Of a stretch of DNA of 6,003 bases, positions 1 to 6,003 are shown piece after piece. Location: the NCBI GenBank assembly GCA_003517945.1, contig DOZP01000199.1, positions 1 through 6,003 of the forward strand, read 5' to 3'. The translations under genes and the position numbers were made by a program. Source of the stretch: Porphyromonadaceae bacterium (GTDB lineage Bacteria > Bacteroidota > Bacteroidia > Bacteroidales > Tannerellaceae). The notes under the pieces were generated by a model. It had not been told where the DNA came from. It saw nothing but the letters and a program-made list of their open reading frames with translations, and made no database searches. Each line of letters opens with the position of its first letter. The first letter of the stretch is position 1.

Positions 1-843
1 GTCAGCCTTACATATCATAAAAGGCTGCACCGGCTGATATGTCATTATTGCGGCTATTCGATCTCCTTACCATCAACATGCCCTTCGTGCGGGAGCCCGG
101 AGGTTCAGATGCGGGGATTCGGAACCGAAAAAGTTGAAGAGGAGATTTCGGCTTTGTTTCCGTCAGCTAAAACAGCCCGTTTAGATACGGATACGGCCCG
201 CACGCGCAATGCTTACAAGCGTATCCTGGCTGATTTTGAAGAAAGGAAAACGCAAATTCTGATCGGCACACAGATGGTAGCTAAGGGACTTGATTTTGAG
301 AATGTCAGCGTGGTAGGGATTCTGAGCGCGGATGGTATGATGAATATTCCGGATTTCCGTGCATACGAAAGAGCCTTTCAAATGATGCTTCAGGTGAGTG
401 GTCGTGCCGGAAGAAGGGACAGGCAGGGGATTGTTGTTTTGCAGACATCGCAGTCTGATAGCCTGTTATTAAAACAGGTCTGCAACTTTGATTATTCCGG
501 TATGGCACAGACGCAGTTGAAGGAACGTTTTATATTTCACTATCCGCCGTACACGCGCCTTATCATGATCATATTACGCAGCCGCGATGAAGAAGTTCTG
601 AATCGCGTTGCAGATGAATATTCCGTTAAATTAAAAACCTTTCTCGGAAATAGCGTATCTAATCCCGTATATCCTCCCGTAACCCGCGTCCAGACGTTAT
701 TTATCCGTAAGATTATGTTGAAAATGGATTTCTCTGTATCGGTTTCAGATACCCGTAACGTATTGGAACATGTGCATTCCGAAATGCAAAAAAATCCTCT
801 TTTCAGACGGATCATTCTGCATTATGACGTGGATCCGCAGTAA
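1..843 (+). CDS. priA: Primosomal protein N' (PriA helicase), C-terminal part, truncated at the 5' end by the window edge
   Basis: PriA is a superfamily 2 DNA helicase that recognises abandoned replication forks and D-loops and starts primosome assembly to reload the replicative helicase. The frame is open from base 1, so the gene begins outside the window; 280 codons remain. Numbered from the edge, the fragment begins just after where the first zinc-binding cysteine pair should lie. It keeps the second cluster, CHYC (14-17) and CPSC (27-30), in a CX2C-X9-CX2C arrangement. Next come the G-FGTEKVEEE segment (about 39-48), helicase motif V as IGTQMVAKG (about 88-96), and motif VI as QVSGRAGR (131-138). 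The C-terminal domain ends in the PriA hallmark DVDP just before TAA. All visible motifs are intact. An ATG at 109 lies inside the conserved zinc/helicase region and is not the true start. The 3' end overlaps the convergent HD gene by 32 bp. Identification is secure; the ATPase core and DNA-binding domain are not visible. Confidence 0.96.
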   Translation, partial: VSLTYHKRLHRLICHYCGYSISLPSTCPSCGSPEVQMRGFGTEKVEEEISALFPSAKTARLDTDTARTRNAYKRILADFEERKTQILIGTQMVAKGLDFENVSVVGILSADGMMNIPDFRAYERAFQMMLQVSGRAGRRDRQGIVVLQTSQSDSLLLKQVCNFDYSGMAQTQLKERFIFHYPPYTRLIMIILRSRDEEVLNRVADEYSVKLKTFLGNSVSNPVYPPVTRVQTLFIRKIMLKMDFSVSVSDTRNVLEHVHSEMQKNPLFRRIILHYDVDPQ

Positions 844-2911
844 TTGCATCTTCATGAACCGTTTCTTTTTGGGGCTCATCCTGGTTTTTCAGGTCTGGAT
901 AACTGACGCGTGTATGATACATTGTTTTTAGCCTTTCAAGAAATACACTTTTGATAACTTCGATATCTTTGAATGTCAGCGGAACATTTTTCATCAAGCC
1001 GTCTGCTATCTGACTGTCTATGATTTTATCTATCAGATTTTTAATACTTTCATCCGTATAATCCTTCAGGCTGCGGGATGCCGCTTCCACAGAATCGGCC
1101 ATCATCAGTATGCCCGTTTCCTTACTGAACGGATTTGGTCCCGGATAAGTAAAAGCCTCTTCGTTAACAGGTTTATCCGGATAAGCATTACGAAATGAAT
1201 TGTAAAAGAATTTTGTTTTTCCTTTTCCGTGATGCGTACTGATGAAATTGATGATCGCTTTCGGAATGCCTGCTTTTTCCGCCATCTTTACTCCGTCGGT
1301 AACGTGGGAAATGATGATCTGTGCGCTTTGTTCAAAAGGTAATTTTTCATGCGGATTGAAACCTTTCTGGTTTTCCGTGAAAAATGCGGGATTATTCATC
1401 TTTCCTATGTCATGATATAAAGTTCCGGTACGAATGAGTTGTGTATCGGCTCCGACTTTTTCACCGGCTTTGGAAGCCAGTATGGATACTTGAAGGGTAT
1501 GTTGAAATGTTCCGGGAGCCGTTTCGGAAAGCTTTTTCAGTAGCGGATTGTTCATGTTCGACAATTCGACCAATGTAATGGGAGACAAGTATCCGAATAC
1601 TTTTTCCAATACATAAATAAGTACATAAGAGAACATGAGTAAAATGAAATTAATACTGAAATAGAGTATCATATCCCAGTTTATTTTACTGAAATCCCCT
1701 TCCTGATATGAAATGAGGCTTAAATAGAAAATTGTATAGGAAAGAAATACAAACAGGGAACATTTAATAAGCTGTGAACGCTGTGAGAGTTCTTTCAAAC
1801 TGAAGATGACGACAATACAGGTAAGAATCTGTAACAGAAGAAATTCGAATGGGAACAATGCTATTAACGAACAGATAATAACTGTTATCAGGTGTGTGAA
1901 CAGCGCCGTATGGGAATCGAAGAAAGTGCGTATTACAATCGGAATGATGGCAAAAGGTATAATATAAATATTAAAAAGACTGTATTTAATGCATATTTCG
2001 GTCAGAAGACATGCTCCTAAAATGCATAGTAATATAAATATTAGATTTTTACGCTTGAAATAAATTCTCGGATTGAATGTGGCCATGTGCAGTCCGAAAC
2101 AGGCCATGATGCCGAATATAAGGACGAATTGTCCTATGAGTATGATATTTTGGCGTTGTGTGCCTCCGGATTTGGTTTCATGTACTATCTTCAGGGAACG
2201 CAGGGCATTATATATATGTTTATCAATTACTTCGCCGCGATCTACAATCCGTTCTCCTGCCTGTACCATACCGCTGGATAACGGAATGTTTTGGATCTGG
2301 TCTTCCAATATTTTGTTGGATGTTTCAGGATCATAGAATATATTTTCGGTCATGTATTCATTGATATTGCATTCTTTGAGAAGGTTTTTGTCAATATTTT
2401 CAGGAGCGTTGTTTATGATTTCTTCGTAGGCCGATTTAACAGAATAAAAATCTGTCAGCGTTTGAACCTCTGCAACACTGTTGGTCAGGACGGTTATACG
2501 CATCCGGTTTTCTTTATTCATCAACTCGAAATCGCTGCTGGAAATAATACCTGTTTTATATGCATGATACAGACTGTTGTCTATGTATCTGAGTATTGTT
2601 TGCGGAATCCCGGCTTCCTGCAGAACCGGCTTCCGGTTACTCCAGTTTTTAAGCTTTACTTTTTCTTCGTCTGCATTGAAACGAAAATAAGGCTCAAACT
2701 TTTTACGTATGCTGTCTTTAGCCGCTTCAATTTCAGCCGCTTCTTTATATATCGGAAAATCACTGGGAGCTGTCAGCAAGTCGTATTTCCAGGGTTTACC
2801 TTCGTTGAATTGGTAGCGGAATTTTCCTTCCCGCGGGAAGAATAGCGCAATAATCGAGGCGGTGATTAATATATATAATGCGGATATAACCGTAGATTTC
2901 TTTGTTGTCAT
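812..2911 (-). CDS. 7TM-HD family membrane phosphohydrolase (PgpH-like, probable cyclic-di-AMP phosphodiesterase)
   Basis: This complete 699-residue protein has the full PgpH layout. A signal-anchor helix (about 7-25) is followed by a large extracytoplasmic domain (about 26-252, 7TMR-HDED type). Seven membrane helices follow, at roughly 255-277, 289-308, 313-330, 334-352, 355-371, 382-401 and 413-436. A cytoplasmic HD domain occupies about 450-672. Expected metal ligands are all present: H471 (GTFQHT), H500-D501 in YHDIGK, H536 in ISHV, H560-H561 in THHG, and D606 in MADSVEAA. NPHEKL and YPGPNP are also typical of the family. PgpH proteins hydrolyse cyclic-di-AMP to pApA, so the likely role is lowering this second messenger at the inner membrane in response to a periplasmic cue; substrate and cue are inferred. 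The last roughly 27 residues are hydrophilic, unlike the HD fold, and partly encoded opposite the end of priA. The ATG at 2911 leaves only a few residues before the first helix, which supports the start. It is divergent from gltX. Other HD nucleotidase activities cannot be excluded. Confidence 0.93.
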   Translation of the reverse strand: MTTKKSTVISALYILITASIIALFFPREGKFRYQFNEGKPWKYDLLTAPSDFPIYKEAAEIEAAKDSIRKKFEPYFRFNADEEKVKLKNWSNRKPVLQEAGIPQTILRYIDNSLYHAYKTGIISSSDFELMNKENRMRITVLTNSVAEVQTLTDFYSVKSAYEEIINNAPENIDKNLLKECNINEYMTENIFYDPETSNKILEDQIQNIPLSSGMVQAGERIVDRGEVIDKHIYNALRSLKIVHETKSGGTQRQNIILIGQFVLIFGIMACFGLHMATFNPRIYFKRKNLIFILLCILGACLLTEICIKYSLFNIYIIPFAIIPIVIRTFFDSHTALFTHLITVIICSLIALFPFEFLLLQILTCIVVIFSLKELSQRSQLIKCSLFVFLSYTIFYLSLISYQEGDFSKINWDMILYFSINFILLMFSYVLIYVLEKVFGYLSPITLVELSNMNNPLLKKLSETAPGTFQHTLQVSILASKAGEKVGADTQLIRTGTLYHDIGKMNNPAFFTENQKGFNPHEKLPFEQSAQIIISHVTDGVKMAEKAGIPKAIINFISTHHGKGKTKFFYNSFRNAYPDKPVNEEAFTYPGPNPFSKETGILMMADSVEAASRSLKDYTDESIKNLIDKIIDSQIADGLMKNVPLTFKDIEVIKSVFLERLKTMYHTRVSYPDLKNQDEPQKETVHEDAITADPRHNAE

Positions 2912-2956
2912 AATGTTGTTACTTTATTATGTGAATGAAAATGTAACTTTTTTATG

Positions 2957-2987
2957 CGAAAATACATAAAAAATTTAGTATAAGAAA
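2957..2987 (-). promoter_or_regulatory. Candidate Bacteroidota promoter for the 7TM-HD gene
   Basis: Read on the minus strand, TATTTTCG (2964 down to 2957) matches the Bacteroidota -7 element TAnnTTTG at all fixed positions but one. A TTTC (2987 down to 2984) lies 19 bases upstream, where the TTTG-like -33 element is expected. A transcript would begin near 2950 and have a leader of about 40 bases. The region is very A/T-rich, so such a match can arise by chance. Another near match, TACATTTT at 2945-2938, lacks a good upstream partner. No Shine-Dalgarno sequence precedes the ATG, as is usual in this phylum. Confidence 0.35.
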
Positions 2988-3004
2988 AAAAAGAGTTACT
3001 TTTG
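2974..3004 (+). promoter_or_regulatory. Probable Bacteroidota-type promoter of gltX (and waaA)
   Basis: TACTTTTG at 2997-3004 is an exact match to the TAnnTTTG -7 consensus used by the primary sigma factor of Bacteroidota. TTTA at 2974-2977 sits 19 bases upstream and matches the -33 TTTG at three of four positions. Transcription would start near 3010, giving a leader of about 25-30 bases. The leader is A-rich just before the ATG at 3037 and has no Shine-Dalgarno motif. The element lies in the only sizeable non-coding stretch of the window and points toward gltX. No operator or riboswitch is evident. Confidence 0.65.
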
Positions 3005-3036
3005 CGCCATTCTTAAATATTGTAAGTGAAAAATAT

Positions 3037-4560
3037 ATGTCGGAACGGAAAGTAAGGGTGCGTTTTGCGCCAAGTCCTACAGGACCTCTTCATATAGGAG
3101 GCGTACGTACGGCTTTATATAATTATTTGTTTGCAAAACAGCATGACGGAGAACTGATTCTTCGCATTGAAGATACGGACTCACAAAGGTTTGTGCCAGG
3201 TGCGGAAGAGTACATTGTAGAATCTTTTAAGTGGCTTGATATCAGGTTTGATGAAGGAGTCGGATTTGGCGGAAATTACGGGCCGTATCGCCAGAGTGAA
3301 CGAAAAGAGATATATTGTGAATACGTAGATCAGTTGCTTGATGCAGGTCTGGCATATATCGCTTTTGATACGCCTGAAGAATTGGAAATGAAAAGAAAGG
3401 AAGTGCCTAATTTCCAGTATGACGCTTCCACACGGATGCAGATGCGTAATTCTTTGACTTTGCCGCAAGAAGAAGTCCGGTCATTGATAGATGCCGGTAA
3501 TCGTTATGTGGTACGCATAAAGATCGAACCGAACGAAGATATTCATGTACAGGATATAATACGCGGCGAGGTGATTATTAATTCTTCCATTCTTGATGAT
3601 AAAGTGTTATTTAAATCCGCAGATAACTTGCCGACCTATCATCTGGCTAATATTGTGGATGACCATTTAATGGAGATTACCCATGTAATACGGGGGGAAG
3701 AGTGGTTATCAAGCGCACCGTTGCATGTATTGCTTTACCGTTATCTGGGTTGGATAGAGACTATGCCGGCTTTTGCGCATCTCCCGCTGTTGCTTAAACC
3801 GGAAGGTGGTGGCAAGTTGAGCAAACGCGACGGAGATCGTCTGGGTTTTCCGGTGTTTCCGCTCGAATGGCGCGATCCTAAAAACGGTGATGTTGCATCC
3901 GGTTACCGCGAGAGTGGTTATTTGCCGGAGGCAGTCGTTAATTTTCTGGCATTGTTGGGTTGGAATCCCGGAACCGATCAGGAAATGATGACGATGGATG
4001 AATTGATCCGGCTTTTTGATTTGAGCCATTGCAGTAAGAGCGGCGCCAAATTTGATTACGAGAAAGGCAAGTGGTTTAATCATCAATATATACAGAAACG
4101 CAGTAATAGAGAGATAGCGGAAATGTTTATCCCTGTTCTTGAAAGCCATGGTATTTTTCATCCGGATCTGTGCTATGTGGAGAAAGTGGTCGGTATCATG
4201 AAAGAACGTGTGAATTTTGTTCCGGAGCTGTGGGAGCAGGCCTATTATTTTTTTATAGCTCCGACCGGATATGATGAGAAAACATGCAGGAAACGGTGGA
4301 AAGAAGATAGTGCGGCACAACTTACGGAGTTGATAGATATACTGAATAAACGTGAGTTTTTTGATGCGGAAGGAACAGAGGCGTATGTAAAATCCTGGAT
4401 CGAACAGAAAGGCTATAGCCTTGGTAATATTATGAATGCGGTCCGTCTGGCGCTTGTCGGACAAGGAACCGGACCACATATCTTCCAGATTACCGAAGCG
4501 ATCGGTAAGGAAGAAACAATCAATAGATTGAAACAAGCAATAAAAACAATTGACAATTAA
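3037..4560 (+). CDS. gltX: Glutamyl-tRNA synthetase
   Basis: This class I aminoacyl-tRNA synthetase charges tRNA-Glu with glutamate in the cytoplasm using ATP. The 507-residue protein starts with [14 protein letters not shown] (9-22), which carries the HIGH-type signature, followed by RIEDTD (43-48). NLPTYHLAN (197-205) and [10 protein letters not shown] (217-226) lie in the catalytic domain, and KLSKRDG (260-266) is the KMSKS-type loop. The C-terminal anticodon-binding region includes [10 protein letters not shown] (343-352) and the late [15 protein letters not shown] segment (466-480). Cysteines that bind zinc in the E. coli enzyme are absent: the corresponding stretch reads [12 protein letters not shown], so this is a zinc-free form. 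About 17 extra residues follow the KMSKS-type loop compared with E. coli (267-289 region). Length and motifs indicate a full, functional enzyme. The ATG at 3037 places the HIGH motif at the usual distance from the N-terminus. waaA begins 11 bp after the stop, suggesting an operon. Confidence 0.98.
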   Translation: MSERKVRVRFAPSPTGPLHIGGVRTALYNYLFAKQHDGELILRIEDTDSQRFVPGAEEYIVESFKWLDIRFDEGVGFGGNYGPYRQSERKEIYCEYVDQLLDAGLAYIAFDTPEELEMKRKEVPNFQYDASTRMQMRNSLTLPQEEVRSLIDAGNRYVVRIKIEPNEDIHVQDIIRGEVIINSSILDDKVLFKSADNLPTYHLANIVDDHLMEITHVIRGEEWLSSAPLHVLLYRYLGWIETMPAFAHLPLLLKPEGGGKLSKRDGDRLGFPVFPLEWRDPKNGDVASGYRESGYLPEAVVNFLALLGWNPGTDQEMMTMDELIRLFDLSHCSKSGAKFDYEKGKWFNHQYIQKRSNREIAEMFIPVLESHGIFHPDLCYVEKVVGIMKERVNFVPELWEQAYYFFIAPTGYDEKTCRKRWKEDSAAQLTELIDILNKREFFDAEGTEAYVKSWIEQKGYSLGNIMNAVRLALVGQGTGPHIFQITEAIGKEETINRLKQAIKTIDN

Positions 4561-4571
4561 CCATTCATAAC

Positions 4572-5801
4572 GTGCGTTATTTATATACTTTCGCGTTACA
4601 TATGTACGCTTTGTCTGTTGAAATCGCGTCTTTTTTTAACCGGAAAGCGCGGATGACCCGGATAGGTCAATGGTATACCAATGGAACATTGAGGAAAAAA
4701 ATAGACCGCAATGCGAAATATATATGGTTTCATGCCGCATCTTTAGGTGAATTTGAACAGGGACGCCCGATGATCGAAATCATACGGAAACGTTATCCGG
4801 AATATAAAATATTATTGACGTTTTTTTCACCATCCGGATATGAAGTACGCAAGAATTATGACGGAGCCGATGTAATTTGTTATTTGCCTTTTGATACCCC
4901 TTATAAAGTACGTAAATTTCTGAATCTTGCCAATCCGGCAATAGCTGTTTTCATTAAATATGAATTTTGGTTGAATTATCTGACCGAATTGAAGAGACGT
5001 GGTATAAAGACGTATCTTATATCAGCTATATTCCGTCCCAATCAGTTGTTTTTCAAATGGTATGGAAAATGGTACCGTAAGGCTTTGGAATGTTTTGAAA
5101 TACTTTTTGTACAAGATGAGGATTCGAAAAAATTACTGACCGGATATGGAATTAATAATGTGGAAGTTTGCGGTGATACGCGTTTCGACCGTGTGCTGGA
5201 GATACAACAGAACGCCCGGCTTCTGCCTGAAGTTGAGACGTTTGTCAGAGGCGATAGTCCGATTCTGATCATAGGAAGTTCCTGGCCGGAAGACGAAGAG
5301 ATCATTATTCCGTATTTTAATACGCATCCCGAAATGAAACTGATCATTGCTCCGCATGAAATCCACCGGGAGCATCTTTTATATATACAATCGTTATTGA
5401 ACCGTCCTTCTATTCGTTTGTCCGAATCATGTGAAGAATCTTTATTGACGAATGATTGTCTGATCATTGATAGTTTCGGTTTGCTTTCTTCTATTTACCG
5501 ATACGGCGATATCGCTTATATCGGTGGTGGTTTTGGCGGTGGCATCCATAATACGCTCGAAGCGGCCGTTTATGGTATTCCGGTTATTTTCGGTCCTAAA
5601 TACCATAAATTCAAAGAGGCAAAAAACCTGATTGCCTGTGGTGGCGGCTTTTCGGTTGACAATGCAAACGCTTTTACCAATCGCATGGATCATTTCATCT
5701 CCGATCCTGTATCGCGCCGTAAAGCCGGAACGGCAGCCGGCGATTTTGTTCACCAAAATACAGGCGCTACGGAAAAAATCCTTTCATTTTTTAATACTTA
5801 A
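4572..5801 (+). CDS. waaA: 3-deoxy-D-manno-octulosonic acid (Kdo) transferase
   Basis: WaaA (KdtA) is a GT30 glycosyltransferase at the cytoplasmic face of the inner membrane that moves Kdo from CMP-Kdo to the lipid A precursor, the first step of LPS core assembly. The 409-residue protein has a hydrophobic N-terminal anchor (about 2-22). WFHAASLGEFEQGRP (52-66) follows, with E60 as the probable catalytic base. Further family motifs are KYEFW (129-133), CGDTRFDRV (200-208), GSSWPEDEE (235-243) and APHEIHREH (260-268). The C-terminal nucleotide-sugar site reads GGGFGGGIHNTLEAA (318-332) followed by GIPVIFGP. The start is GTG at 4572. It is the only canonical start between an in-frame stop at 4551 and the anchor, and it keeps the anchor intact. 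The ATG at 4602 would remove its first ten residues. The gene follows gltX by 11 bp and has no clear promoter of its own. Whether it adds one or more Kdo residues cannot be read from the sequence. Confidence 0.95.
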   Translation: MRYLYTFALHMYALSVEIASFFNRKARMTRIGQWYTNGTLRKKIDRNAKYIWFHAASLGEFEQGRPMIEIIRKRYPEYKILLTFFSPSGYEVRKNYDGADVICYLPFDTPYKVRKFLNLANPAIAVFIKYEFWLNYLTELKRRGIKTYLISAIFRPNQLFFKWYGKWYRKALECFEILFVQDEDSKKLLTGYGINNVEVCGDTRFDRVLEIQQNARLLPEVETFVRGDSPILIIGSSWPEDEEIIIPYFNTHPEMKLIIAPHEIHREHLLYIQSLLNRPSIRLSESCEESLLTNDCLIIDSFGLLSSIYRYGDIAYIGGGFGGGIHNTLEAAVYGIPVIFGPKYHKFKEAKNLIACGGGFSVDNANAFTNRMDHFISDPVSRRKAGTAAGDFVHQNTGATEKILSFFNT

Positions 5802-5837
5802 TCTTGCGTTCATTTATACCTTGATGACTAAAAACGT

Positions 5838-6003
5838 TTACTCTGTTTTTGGCGAGAGTAGGGTGTGGGTGTCGCTGATAAACTGTTCATAAGCAGATCG
5901 TTCGGAGGCGGACATAGTGATCGTATCGGCTACGGAAGGAGGAAGTATCCGGTATTTGGGGAGTTGCACCCATACGGGGATGCAGGATGCATGTATTGCT
6001 AAC
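5838..6003 (-). CDS. C-terminal end of an unidentified protein, truncated by the window edge
   Basis: One minus-strand frame is open from the right edge (first full codon ending at 6002) for 54 codons to a TAA at 5838-5840. The predicted tail is mixed and soluble-looking. It begins with hydrophobic residues and contains VWVQLPKYRILPPSVAD. It ends with a hydrophilic, probably helical stretch including SASERSAYEQFISDTHTLL and PKTE. I do not recognise the family and assign no function. The reading is supported by a protein-like composition and by a stop placed in the short gap after waaA, giving a convergent arrangement like that at priA. The evidence is limited because 54 codons can be open by chance: a plus-strand frame is also open from about 5892 to the edge. 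No start codon is visible in the window apart from an internal ATG that would leave only 25 codons. Confidence 0.5.
   Translation of the reverse strand, partial: LAIHASCIPVWVQLPKYRILPPSVADTITMSASERSAYEQFISDTHTLLSPKTE

Noticed and set aside
2073..2845. Plus-strand open frames opposite the 7TM-HD gene, up to 184 codons
   Set aside because: They are antisense to a gene with complete, well-conserved domains. Their translations are rich in F, C, Y and I, as expected from the complement of coding DNA, and show no recognisable motif.
2918..3002. Repeated GTTACTTT (2918-2925 and 2995-3002) and inverted GTAAC (2943-2947) as possible operator sites
   Set aside because: Arms of 5-8 bases in an A/T-rich spacer are too short and unevenly spaced to claim a regulator binding site. 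The second copy overlaps the promoter -7 element and may be explained by it.
3709..4536. A 275-codon minus-strand open frame opposite gltX
   Set aside because: It lies entirely within gltX, whose motifs are intact throughout. The antisense translation has shadow-like composition and no domain I can identify.
4563..4604. Possible internal promoter (TACTTTCG at 4586-4593) giving a near-leaderless waaA transcript from the ATG at 4602
   Set aside because: The -7 matches with one mismatch but the -33 position (ATTC) is poor, and five-of-six matches are common in A/T-rich DNA. It also lies within the conserved anchor coding region.
4573..5820. Similar short sequences TGCGTTATTTATA at the start of waaA and TGCGTTCATTTATA just after its end, resembling a flanking direct repeat
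   Set aside because: The match is only about 13 bases with a one-base gap. Several such pairs are expected by chance in 6 kb of A/T-rich sequence, and waaA is a core gene with no mobile signature.
5802..5900. Terminator for the gltX-waaA transcript
   Set aside because: Only the 8-base palindrome AAACGTTT and a 4-bp GCGA/TCGC pair with a long loop are visible. There is no GC-rich stem followed by a T-run.

Overview
The window looks like core chromosome of a Gram-negative member of the Bacteroidota, most likely order Bacteroidales. Four things point that way: an LPS Kdo transferase; a zinc-ligand-free glutamyl-tRNA synthetase with an extra segment after its KMSKS-type loop, which I recall from Bacteroidales homologues; A/T-rich leaders with no Shine-Dalgarno sequence; and a TAnnTTTG-type -7 element (TACTTTTG) upstream of gltX. 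The genus cannot be fixed from the sequence alone.

Layout: (1) 1-843, plus strand: the 3' part of priA, the replication-restart helicase, with its upstream part outside the window. (2) 812-2911, minus strand: a complete 699-residue 7TM-HD phosphohydrolase of the PgpH type, probably a cyclic-di-AMP phosphodiesterase, convergent with priA and overlapping its 3' end by 32 bp. (3) 2912-3036: a 125-bp A/T-rich divergent promoter region. (4) 3037-4560, plus strand: gltX, glutamyl-tRNA synthetase. (5) 4572-5801, plus strand: waaA (kdtA), Kdo transferase, with a GTG start only 11 bp after gltX and so probably co-transcribed. (6) 5838 to the right edge, minus strand: the last 54 codons of an unrecognised gene converging on waaA.

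The genes belong to separate housekeeping processes: fork restart, second-messenger turnover at the inner membrane, tRNA charging and lipid A-Kdo assembly. They do not form one pathway. I saw no mobile element, CRISPR array, RNA gene, defence system or sign of recent transfer. The points worth a second look are modest: overlapping divergent promoters, a convergent 3' overlap, the gltX insertion, the waaA start codon and the unidentified edge gene. I do not find a new multi-gene system here.
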